Shown: positions 40,990 to 52,100 of the stretch, piece after piece
Layout of the letters: each line of letters begins with the position of its first letter
Position numbering within the stretch: position 1 is the first letter of the stretch
Origin: Incurvaria masculella
Taxonomy: Eukaryota; Arthropoda; Insecta; Lepidoptera; Incurvariidae
Direction: 5' to 3'
Assembly: GCA_946894095.1 (NCBI GenBank)
Contig: OX335653.1
Coordinates: 439,001-503,000 of the forward strand
Length of the DNA: 64,000 nt
Notes under the pieces: model-generated
What the model saw: only the letters and a program-made list of their open reading frames with translations
Databases searched by the model: none
Told to the model about the DNA's origin: nothing
Program-made: the position numbers and the translations under genes

Positions 40990-41230
40990 TGTTGCCCAGC
41001 CTCCACGCAGGCGGCCGTTTAGTTGGTGTCAAACGATTTCACTAAATTATCAACTTTTTGCTGTGTGAATTGGCAGTAATTGTCATTGTCCGTGATGAAG
41101 AAGAATTGGAATCCCTTTTAAAACCGCACCAACCTGCTTTCTCAAATTCACTGTCGCCCGGGTCGTGCCCGTGTTAGCACGAACACAAGGTATTCACGAA
41201 CGGAACGGCGGCGGCGCGGGAGCGGGGCGG
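40990..41230 (+). pseudogene. Harbinger-like N-terminal fragment, copy 3
   Basis: Same motif with an in-frame stop (VGVKRFH, stop, then FLLCELAVIVIVRDEEE). Confidence 0.4.
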
Positions 41231-41332
41231 CTACGGGAAATTATACACTCGGGCATTCGGACACGGGACCCGCACGGCACCCGCGCCCGTAGCCGTGTCG
41301 TGCCCGGTGTACTGTGAATGCTTCCGTACATA

Positions 41333-42020
41333 TTAAGGCCCTGGTACTAGCCAAAAGGCGATGTTTGGCGAGGCACCGCAAGTAAACTAGGTCGTTCTGA
41401 CGGCTATAAATTGTTTTGATATGCGTAATGGTTCTTCTTCTGGGAATCGATCTATTTTCGTGTTCGTTGACATGACATTTCCATATAAATTATCATGTCG
41501 AAAGAGTGTCGATGTCTAAACTTTTTTGACTAAATATCGGAAACATTTAAAAAATATTTATTATACTAAAATTTCACTATACAAGTAGGAATCCACCTAG
41601 TTTGACAGTTCTAATGTAAAAGATCCATTATTTTTTCCAAAATGCCTAGCTGAAAAGATACCCGCAATAGATATTTAAAACTACCAATCATTCGTCCGGC
41701 GTAACCACGGAGGATAGAGGTAGAGAGGAGATGGTTTAAGCAAACTGGGTCTGTGTTCACCAAGTGGGTCTCTACGTCACAGTCCACGTGATAAGGCGTG
41801 GCTTAGCGTCATTCATGACATGGCGCTGGCGGTGTTAGGTTGTGGGACAATATTGTGATCTGCGGCGCAATTTTCGGCGAACAGTCGATTACACGATGAG
41901 ATTTTGTGTAAAATGTTGCAAACACTACACAAGAAAAAAATATTTAAAGCCTGTAGGTGGAATTACGCTTTATTTGCCAGTAAAACACCTCATCTAATAA
42001 ATAATATAAAGGGGAAAGTT
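41333..42020. mobile_element. Truncated copy of the TTAA element seen at 58.8 kb, plus unique sequence
   Basis: TTAAGGCCCTGGTACTAGCC matches the left end of 58,814-59,292. No matching right end found. Confidence 0.5.
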
Positions 42021-42027
42021 TGTAATA

Positions 42028-42066
42028 ATGGATGGATGGATGGATGGATGGATGGATGGATGGATG
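42028..42066. repeat. Tetranucleotide microsatellite (GGAT)n
   Basis: About nine uninterrupted GGAT/TGGA units. Confidence 0.9.
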
Positions 42067-42092
42067 TTTGTTACTCTTTCACGTAAAAACTA

Positions 42093-43690
42093 CTGAATGG
42101 ATTCTAATGAAACTTTACAATAATATAGCTTATACATCAGAATAACACATAGGCTACAATTTATGTGCCCATGGGCTTTAGAACTTTCACGGGGCTGCGA
42201 AAACGATGCCGGTAGCGATACTTCACACTAGGGGGAGAGGAGCCGGGGGCGGTGGCGGGGAGCGGCGGCGGGGGGGAGGGGGGGAGGGGGGGGGACTTGA
42301 GGGCAGACGTCGTGACTGTTTGGTGTCCGTTTGGCGAATTTTCAAGGCACTAGCGATTTGTAAAACTTAGTACATGTACGTTTAACTACCCGGGAATTAG
42401 GATTGGCTAAATAGAATTCAGTTCCGCTTACGCTAAGATGGGGCTGTCATACAAACTGCAATGCTATGCACGGCTCGGCTTTGCGGCGGCAGCGCTTACT
42501 TTTACTGAAGTACGGCTTGGTATTTCCTGCAACTTTAGGACTACTTGGCATCACGCTAAATCGCCGGAGGAGCGACCAACAGAATAAAATCCTTTAGAAC
42601 CAATTACTCGATTTCGATTTCGTGCATTGTATCTACGTCTAGCCTGATTCTACTAAAAACTTATAGATTACATAATATAACGCTTCATTACCAGAAGGGT
42701 AAGTAGTGAGTCTTAAAGTCTTATAACATGCGAACCACTTACCTGATTTATATGCGTATTTTATCAATGTATAGCATCTCTGGGAGCAGTCAGGTTCGAG
42801 ATGGGTTACTGTTTTCGATGTTGAGGCTGGATGTGGGTTGGAGTCCACGCAAAACTTACCTACGTTACACGTTACTTACTAGGTAAGCAATGTAGCAGTG
42901 AAAGTGCAGAAAGGTTCTCGCGGCAAATGTTTTTTTTTTTAATAGCCACCAAACGTCAACGAAGCTCTAAATGGGAATTATTGGATGTTTCTCATTAAAT
43001 CATGCTATTTCGGCTCGAACGATCTTGATTAAATTTGGTACATGGATACATTGTCCTGGACCAGTTTGACCCTATTTTGGACCAGTCATGTGGGCTACTT
43101 TTTATCCATGAGATAATTTAGCCGACACTAACCCGAGCGGAGCCGGGTACCGCAGCTAGTATTTTATAATTTGAGTCAATATTCAAACATTGTATCGATG
43201 GATTCGGTCTTGCAATTTGCCGAAAGATGGCGCGCAATAATTTTATTTGTACCATAAGAAATGTTGATCTCGTGATGCAATTTTTTATGTCACTTTTAAA
43301 TTAATTTTATTTGAATGCATAGATTTAAATTTCGAAGGTTTTTTATAGAAAAAATAACATAAAATGCAAAAGGCGCCATCTAGTTGTAGTCTTGTAACCA
43401 CTAAGAATAGCTCTCGGAATAGCTTCTACCAGAATACCGGTTCTTCCGGTAGATGGATTTAGCACAAAAGGCGGAGCTTGAACCCTCACCATGAAATGTT
43501 TTTCTCCCCGCTTCCCCGTGCAGTGTTACGCTGTAATATTACTTACTCTTACTTATTCTGTGGTAATATGAAGTAAAAACACCTCCTCTCTCCCTCCCTC
43601 CACCGTGGGCGTAGCAAACAAGCGTCTATAGGCGCTACTCCTTGCATTTACGCGTTCTTATCCACATAATTTTTCGGTTTGGATTAAAAT
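42093..43690. other. Intergenic sequence with a G-rich tract
   Basis: No gene. A run of G tracts at 42,229-42,297 could form G-quadruplexes. Confidence 0.4.
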
Positions 43691-43691
43691 T

Positions 43692-43795
43692 TAATGAAAA
43701 TATGGTCGAAGCCTCAATAAAAAAGTGTGAAAAATGTTTCGTTTACTATCCAGTTTAAGGCAGCTGTGCTTATAAAGGGATATTTCTGGTATTTT
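43692..43795 (+). mobile_element. SINE body fragment
   Basis: Degenerate shared body: ATATGGTCGAAGCCTCAATAA, then TATCCAGTTTAAGGCAGC. Head and tail missing. Confidence 0.55.
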
Positions 43796-43922
43796 TTATT
43801 TTTTTTTTATTTATTAGGAGAATAATCAGAAATAGACAATTTAACACAGAAGAATAAAATTATACGAAAAAAGAGGTAAGACTATTTCCAAAAACAATTC
43901 TCACATAAACATAAACATAGAA

Positions 43923-45035
43923 TTAAGGTGGCCCAACCCGCTCATCTCCCCATACAAAAGGGGAAAGAAGATCACGCCCATATTTCTTGTCAGAGATCCA
44001 AAATTTTGCTCAAAATAGCTTTATTCGATCGAATTAGATGTCTGATGACCATTGGCATTGTAAAATTGTGTTTGGTTTCCAAGTTATAAGGTCCGAAAGT
44101 TCGAATTTTTTGCGCGTTTTATACAATAACTTTGGAGGTGGATTACGCAATGATAAAGTAAGAACATCGTAAAAAGATTAGTCATCAGACATAGCTTATT
44201 TAATCAAGATGTATTAGACTAGGAGGTCGCGACAAAAATGGTAACGATAACGTAAATGGCTGAAACTGGGTTCACGGGATAAAGTACAACCCTCTGAAGC
44301 TAAATGTGTCAGTCTGCCTGTTCCAAGTGGTTGCGTTACTTAGATAAGGCGCCTGAAAAAGTAGTTATGGTGACAAAAAATACATATGATAAGGTAAATG
44401 GATACAAATTATGAAGCATGAAAGTATCAATACATACTTGCCTAGCAATACAAAAACTGAACAAATTTTTGGTTGAATTTAGTAGTTATAGGCAATTTAG
44501 GTTACAGATATAACTTTAGGTATATTTAAGTATTTAATTAAGTAACCGTCTGGTTATTGTTGTATAATTAATAGGTATCAATATTTCCAGATAATCAGTA
44601 TATTCATCAGCAGGTACATATCAGCATCTATTTTATATAGCCAATCTAGAAAACGCAACCACTTGGCACGAGCAGACCGACATATTTAGCATCAGAGGGT
44701 TGGTCTCTAACACGTGAACCCAGATTCAGCCATTTACCTCATCGTGACCAAAAATGTCGTGACCTCCCGGAATATATGATCTATTTGGTTTTTGTTAGAT
44801 TTTTGACTACAGCGGTCGTGGTTTACTTTTAGCTATAAGTCGTTTTAAAATTAAAATTTTCGTAAATCTTACCAAATCATACACTATGCACATTGTCTTT
44901 TTTGTGGACATGTTGCATCTTCCTCATCACGGAGCCTGTCTTATTCTATGAAACAGAGAAGGTCCCAGAACTCAACAGCACGGTTTTGTACCGTGCCTGC
45001 GAATGAGTTAGGCCCGCCGGGTTGGGCCGCCTTAA
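43923..45035. mobile_element. TTAA-flanked DNA element, interrupted by a 560-bp MITE
   Basis: Inverted-orientation relative of 14,227-14,702, with TTAA at both ends and ends TTAAGGTGGCCCAACCC / TTAAGGCGGCCCAACCC. The insert is at 44,215-44,774. Confidence 0.7.
44215..44774. mobile_element. 560-bp MITE with long inverted arms
   Basis: Runs from TAGACTAGGAGGTCGCGAC to CGTGACCTCCCGGAATA, flanked by TAT (44212-44214, 44775-44777). Arms of about 115 bases are imperfect inverted repeats. Two further copies lie in the satellite at 60 kb. Confidence 0.8.
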
Positions 45036-45186
45036 GTACAGTAAATTGCAGCACAAATACATTACATCTTAACTCTAAATATATCTCAATAACAAAATAT
45101 ATGTAAAGACCAAAATCGTATAAGTAAGCATATCCATAAAATACATATACATAAATATTTAGTAATTTGCCTTTGTAGGCATTGTA

Positions 45187-45690
45187 TTAAAAAGAAAAAA
45201 AAAACAATTCAACACATTTACATTTTAACATTTTTCTTGAAACAAAATATCTTATCAAACGAGATCTCACAGACCTGTGAAAAATTATGGTTGGAAAGTT
45301 GACACATTCTTCGTATCGGTTCCCGAACGCCGGAATTGTTACGTGTGCTGGAGAGATGGAATAGGGCTGATGTTCTAGTGGTTCGTGAAGGAGTTCGAAA
45401 TGTGGGCAGTCAAAGAAGTTGTTGCATATCTTGTGTAACATCATAATATCTAGGTAATTTCTCCTGTTAGCAAGAGAAGTTACATATGTCATAATCAGTT
45501 AATAGTTGAGAGTAGGACCTTCTAGGACCCCTAGTTCTAAAACTGACAGCACGGAGAAACTTTTGAACCCGCTCAATGTCGTCATTGTAGACCTTATAGT
45601 ATAGTCTCCAGACTTGCGTACAATATTCTAACTGATATCTTACGAGAGTATAGTATAGAATGAGCAGTGTTAGGTTTCTTGAATGGTTTG
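45187..45690 (-). pseudogene. RT C-terminal remnant (Jockey/CR1-like)
   Basis: Encodes LVRYQLEYCTQVWRLYYKVY, DDIERVQKFLRAVSF, a stop, and RRNYLDIMMLHKICNNFFD, the conserved thumb and C-terminal motifs of non-LTR reverse transcriptases. Confidence 0.65.
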
Positions 45691-45699
45691 CTTATTCTA

Positions 45700-46064
45700 A
45701 GTTCAAAATAGTCGGGCAATAAAATGTCCTGGGATTGCATCTAGTTTCCTTGCATTTTGACCGTAGCCCTTCAATGTCCGGTCACATGAAATGAATGCTA
45801 CAATCATCTCACGAGGCGGTTCTGGAGCAGTGTATAGAGTGAGCAGGTAACGAATCGCAGGCGTCTGTTCACACCGGTCGGCAGTCGCGCGTCGCGCTCC
45901 ACTGTGACCGCCGGCTAATCGCCGACATGGGCGACAATCTGCAACCGCCGGAGTGTGCGATGCGCGGAATGTTCCCCGCGTGAACTGGCGACGGATATAA
46001 GCGAGGGGTGATGTTATTCAGTGTATTCTGACTGTGTGAGAGGTGGGCCAGTAGGGAGAGCGAG
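45700..46064 (+). promoter_or_regulatory. Promoter and 5' UTR of the carbonic anhydrase gene
   Basis: GC-rich block at 45,840-45,990, then TATAA at 45,996-46,000 and the arthropod initiator TCAGT at 46,018-46,022, 43 bases before the ATG. The TATA-to-initiator distance (24) is slightly short. Confidence 0.5.
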
Positions 46065-46104
46065 ATGGATTTGACGGTAGTTTTGCTTGCAGTGGGCTAT
46101 GTCG
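46065..46104 (+). CDS. Carbonic anhydrase exon 1 (signal peptide)
   Basis: Start ATG; 13 codons plus one base; donor GTCG/GTGAGT. Confidence 0.85.
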
Positions 46105-49100
46105 GTGAGTTTGATTAGATATTTCAATCCATAAAATAAGGGACCAAGGGATCCAAGATGAGGACATCTCAAGTTGGATGTTATGATCACCCAAAAGGTC
46201 CTTTGATAACAGCATTTTGGGTGATGTACCCTCTGGGACTGCCAGCATCACCACAATCTGGAAGGCTACGTAGCCGCCAAGACTACAAGCTACCCTAGAA
46301 TTCCCGCCCCATTCGTGCACTTTGTTTCTCTTTGTGAGTGGAATAAGTGAATTTCGTTGCGAATGCGAGCTGTTCTATGGTTCGGAATCCATGTAAAACG
46401 TAGGTATGTTTGGTACCTCGATACCCTGATACCCCGGTTGGTACCATCGCACTGGATTGAAAGTTGGTCGAAGCGGAAATGAACAATTGTGCGTGATTTC
46501 TATTCAGTTCAATATAGCCGTGCTCACAAAGGGGAAGGTCCTGGCATGGCACCTGATTCCTTCGGGAATGCGGTGTATTGAGCTAATACCATAGATAAAA
46601 AGGGAGGAGATATGGCATCGAGCGCGCCTACTATAGGACCCCCTGTCGCCAATTTTCAAAAAATAACAATACAACTACATGCAAACAAAGTCGCAGACGT
46701 ATTGGGAAGTTTGTCGTGGGTGGGAACTGACTTGACAGACGCTATTTTATAAATTCGCGCGCGGTGGAGATGTTTCGACTGTGTGGCATGATACCCGCCG
46801 CCTCCGGATTCCCATACAGCTATATGGTCATTTTGACCATATAGCGGTGATGCGATATCGACCGCATGCCACTTCTCCTTCCTTTCTCTTCAGTGGCTGA
46901 TACCATTGCGGTGGATATGGTACTTTCCATCTTTGTCCATTCCTGCCATTCACATAAAAAACCGGCCAAGTGCGAGTCGGAGTCGCACACGAAGGGTTCC
47001 GTACCATCGTACAATATTTAACACAAAAATCACGTTTTTTTACCCCCCTTTATTTTTTTTTTGTATTTTACCTATTTGTTGTTATAGCGGCAAAATTGCA
47101 GCTGCCTACCTATTACGGTTCACGAGATACAGCCCTGTGACTGACGGACGGACGGACGGACGGACGGACGGGCGGGCGGACGGACGGACGGACGGAAGGA
47201 CGGAAGGAGAGCGGAGGCTTAGTAATAGGGTTCCGTTTTCACCCTTTGGGTACGGAACCCTAAAAAAGAAGCCATTAGATTCCCTCGCAATGTTATTCGT
47301 GACCGCATATGCATTTGGATTAGACTTATTGCGTCTAAATAATGTTTGGGGCCTCGGTTTGGGGCACTGTCGCAAAAAACCCTTGTGGTCTGCCTCGGGT
47401 GTCTGTCGGTCACACGCATTTTGTTCCGAAGAAGATAATGAGGTGAACCAGTTCCATGCAATGGGTCGTGTCTTTCCATTTGTCTAATATTTTCTACATT
47501 CAATGAATCAATTGAGAGCTACGTCTGTAAATTTTTTTTATTCTCTAACAGTCTACCTTTGGGTATCATGAGCAGTAGTGCGAGTAGCAGTTATATGTAG
47601 AGACAAATGAATTTACTACAACAAATATTTACACAATATACCAACTACTTATATACATATAAATATAAATTATACATTAATATAAATATATAAACACTAT
47701 ATATAATATAGAAATATAAAATAAAGTATGATACTTAACACTATCACAAATATTGAGAAAAATAAGCAAACAAATGTATTGCCAATAGAAATAAAAATTA
47801 ACTGAAAACTGTGGGGGGGGGGGAAGTAAAGACGTAATTAGGAAAGAAAGAAAGCTTTAAGATTTGTTTTGAAAGCATGAATAGAGGGCGAATTTCGTAC
47901 TGGAGGAGGTAGCTGATTCCACTGCCTTGCACCGTGTACCGTGAAGGAGTCGGAATTGGCAGAAGATGAGTGCGAGGGAATAGAAAGAACCAAGGAGTCG
48001 GTTGATCTAAGTGGGAGACCATGTGAGCAGAGATATGTAAACCGATTCCTTAGGTATGAGGGGGCATTGGCGTCATTCAGGGTGATATAGAGGCGAGAAA
48101 GGACATGAGAGTTCCTGCGATGACGAATGTCAAGCCACTGAAGATGAGCACGAAATTCCGAAACATGATCGTATTTACGTAGGCCAAATATGTAACGGAT
48201 ACACAGGTTGAGAAGACGGTCAAGTTTATTCAGAAGCTCTTGAGTGAGGTCAAGGTAACACACATCGGCATAATCGAGTACAGGGAGAAGTAAGGTTTGT
48301 GCGAGAGTAATTTTGGTGGCGAATAGAATAAAGTTCTTCAATCTTTGCAGTGCGTGCATGCTAGCGAACATTTTGCGGCTTACTTGACTGACTTGTGGTT
48401 GCCAAGACCGAGTCTCGTCAATCAAGAGTCCCAGGTTTTTCACACATTTCACAAAAGGAATAACAGTGCCATTGAACTGAAGAACTGGTAGGTCGTCTCG
48501 ATTTAGCTTAGAAAGAAGTTTGGGAGTACCGATTATGATAGCCTTGGACTTGGAAGGATTGACCAGAAGGCCAAACCTCGAAGCCCAAGTGTGTACTAAA
48601 TCGAGATCTACATTCATTAGACCTAAATCAATAGCAGCTTCATCAACACGAAAGTGTATACAGCTGCAAGTCAACCGCGTAGAGATGGTACCGAGAAACT
48701 AGAATAGATACAATTTTGTTAATAAAAATAGAGAAGAGTAAGGGAGAGAGTACACCGCCTTGAGGCACGCCAGCAGTTATGTCACACCAGTGGGAGTAAA
48801 CATTATCTAAACCAACCTATTACTGGCTGAGAGATGTTGAGGGAAAAAAGTATGGCACAGAGAATGTCAAAATCGACAGAGTTAAAAGCACTACTAAAAT
48901 CTAACAAAACTAAAAGGGTGAGTTGTCTATCATCCATGGCAAGCCGGATATCGTCAGTAATTTTGATCAGAGCCGTTGTGGTGCTATGTGATGGACGAAA
49001 TCCAGATTGACAGGGGTCAAGCAGATTATTTATAGAAAGATAGTTGGAAAGTTGAAAGTGAGCTACACGCTCGAGAACTTTAGAGAGAATGATTAGAGAA

Positions 49101-52100
49101 AATGGAAATAGGACTGTAGTCACTAAATACAGTGGGGCAAGCTTTTTTCGGCAATGGAATGACATAAGCATGTTTCCAAGCGTCAGGAAAACAACCCGAT
49201 ACCAGAGAGTGATTAACAATATGTGAAATTATGGGTAAGATCTCAAGATTTTTTGTGTTAAATCTTGTAAGATGGTCCCTTCGTGTGCGAGTTCGACTCG
49301 CACTTGGCCAGTTTTTTGTAAATCATGGTGAAAGTTGAGACATATATTTATTTTCAATCTTGTCAGCAATAAACTTAAAGGTTCGATAACCTGTGTCACT
49401 CATCCCGATGGTAAAAAGTTGGTTTTGCCATAAATGCCATGGTGGCATAATGGTTTTTCCAGCAGTAAAACATTTCAAAACGGCGAGAACGTGTTCAAGT
49501 TCCCGCGCTATAGTTCAAGAGCACATTAAGTTTTTAATATTCCAAAGTAAATCATTCCGATAAGTAAAGCGTTAACGAATGTGTGCTGTCGTATCTCGCC
49601 TGTTTGTTAGGTTTCTTGCTGATTTACCGAGTATTCTATTTTGTTTGCATTGAAAGCGTGCCGTGAATATCCAGTACAGTTCATACGGATATTTATTTTA
49701 TATTTTTTTTGCAAAGGATGGCTCCACCACACCCACAACACACCGCATTCCCGTAGGAAATATGTTCGGACTTAACCCTACCACCAGGGTGTAGCATGGG
49801 GGGGGGGGCGGAGGGTGCGGTCCGCACCGGGCGGCACTTTGACGGGGGCGGCTTTTCACAGGTGGCGGAAAAAAATATTTCCTTCAAAATTGTTTCGTCA
49901 ATGTTTTGTTGTTTCCATATATACAGGCAAAAAAAAAAACATATCAAAAATAAGAGGGCTGCTTTGGGATCCGCACCGGGTGCTAGTGACCTCTGCTACG
50001 CCACTGCCTACCACCTTTTGTACAGCACGTGCCTTAGGTGTTAGAGGACTTGGCATTTCATTGGTTTCTGAGTTGGATTGGTGTATTTCGAATGCGAATG
50101 CGAGCTGTTACATATATGGTTCGAAACCCATGTAAAACTATAGGTCCCCTTCCCCTACTAGGTGGTAAGGTTAAGTGGTACCACCGCATTAGATGAAACT
50201 ATGGTAGAAGCTGCAAAGAAAAATTGTCCGTGTTTTGCATTCGTTGTCCTGGAATTGCACCTAATTGCTTCGGGAATGTGGTGTATTGGGCTAAAATCAT
50301 AACGCTAGTTGTGTGGTATTAGCTATCCGTGTCAGGGTGCATAAAAAAACCTACATTTTACATGGATTGTTTGGATGGAACACCTCGCTTTCGTTACGAC
50401 TTATCCAACTTAGAAAGTGCTTGGTCATTTGTGACTGGTCTCATTCTCTGTGGTGAACAATCTTAAATTTAATTCTTTCAGGAGTCTGTGCGTCAGATGA
50501 CGGCAAGTCGAAGTGGTCCTACCACGACGGTAAGCCTTCCATTCAATCTCATTTTCACTCTGCATGCATCAAACAGAAACTGTCCAAACCAGAACCACCC
50601 GATACTTACCGTCGCGGCGTTCGCGGCGTCGCGTCGTCGCATAAAGTGTTTTTCTTTTTGCGCGCTTCGCAAACATCATTCCAGCGAAGCGCACGTGGCG
50701 GGGCAAACGAAACCTCCGGCTTTCTGCTGCCCCCTGAATTGTTAATGTTCTTTTAACCTGGATCTTTGACAGGGCCCATTATGTCCGTGTGTACCTTATA
50801 CGCTTATAAATAATGAACTGTGCGCTGCCAATGTTTACATGCAGTCAAAGTAATCAGTATCCTCTTTACTGCAGCAAAATTATTTCTGGCAAAATTAGAA
50901 TACATATTGAAATCCTCATTTTAGGTGATCCCTTAATTTCCTTAAAACATATATTTCTACCTTCTAGGACATTGTGCTCGCCAACCATATTTTGGTGCTA
51001 TGTAAAATATACTCTTCCTCAACATAACTCATTCAACGCACATAATATGTGTGTTCAATGGACTCTATGCAAGAAACCTGATATAAAAAACTATGTGCCG
51101 GACTGAACTCAAAGTAGCAATCTAAGACAAGCGCGGGCAAAGCATCGACCGATTTCACCACGTGCTCTTGACACTGAAATGCGAATTCTCCTCAAGTAAT
51201 AATCATAATAACAATTTATTTGTTTTGTTCTTAGAGGAGAATTGGTCAAGCCAATGTCGAGAAGGCAAGCGCCAGTCACCTATCAACATCGAGTCCCTGA
51301 CAGCTGTGAGGGACGTGAAGGGCAGAGTGATACGAGGGCCGCTCCAGTTCCGCCGCTACTCCGCCGTCGAGCTTGAGGGTCTCAACAACGGACACACCGG
51401 TCAGTGATCAGTAGCTGGGTCGCGTTCTGTTACAACCCTGTATGTCTCCTGACACCAGCATACGCTATAACTATCTAACGTATTATCTCTAACATTTTCA
51501 AATCAATTTCAAAGTGTTGGTAATCTGTTTTAACTAAATGGTGTCAGAAGCTGACATACATCTAGTGCATATTGTGAAATCATTCAAATAAAGGTGTTAA
51601 CAGATATATTTGTAGGTCTTATAAAAGACTTTACTTTTGTTTTTCTTTTGATCTTACTTCTTGTATATTTTTCTACATGAATTTCGATTTTGCTGTAAGT
51701 CTATGTTTTGTAATTGTTGTGTTTTCATCCAGCCGAGCAATATAAGGAAAGTCCTGGTATGGCACCTCGTTCCTAGTGGTGTGTTAGGCTAATATCATGT
51801 ACATACCGTTCGTATTAGCCGCTGAATAGAAAGGAAGTGTGCAAGTGGCATGCGGTCGATATCGCGTTTCAGCTATACGGTCAAAATTCAATGTTGCCAT
51901 ATGCCATATCTACTTTCATTTTTAACCGACTTCAAAAAAAGGAGGAGGTTATCAATTCGTCTGTATGTTTTTTTTTTTTTTGTTTTTTTTTTTTTTATGT
52001 TTGTTACCTCATAACTTTTTCCTGGGTGAACCGATTTTGATGATTATTTTTTTAAATGATAGCTAGTGCTTCCCAAGTGGTCCCATTTTAATTTGGTTAA

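Noticed and set aside
46906..47487. 193-codon plus-strand ORF
   Set aside because: Runs through the repeat element and its ACGG microsatellite; no conserved domain.
47906..49219. Active retrotransposon in carbonic anhydrase intron 1
   Set aside because: The catalytic box reads YAVD, frames are broken, and the 5' half is missing.
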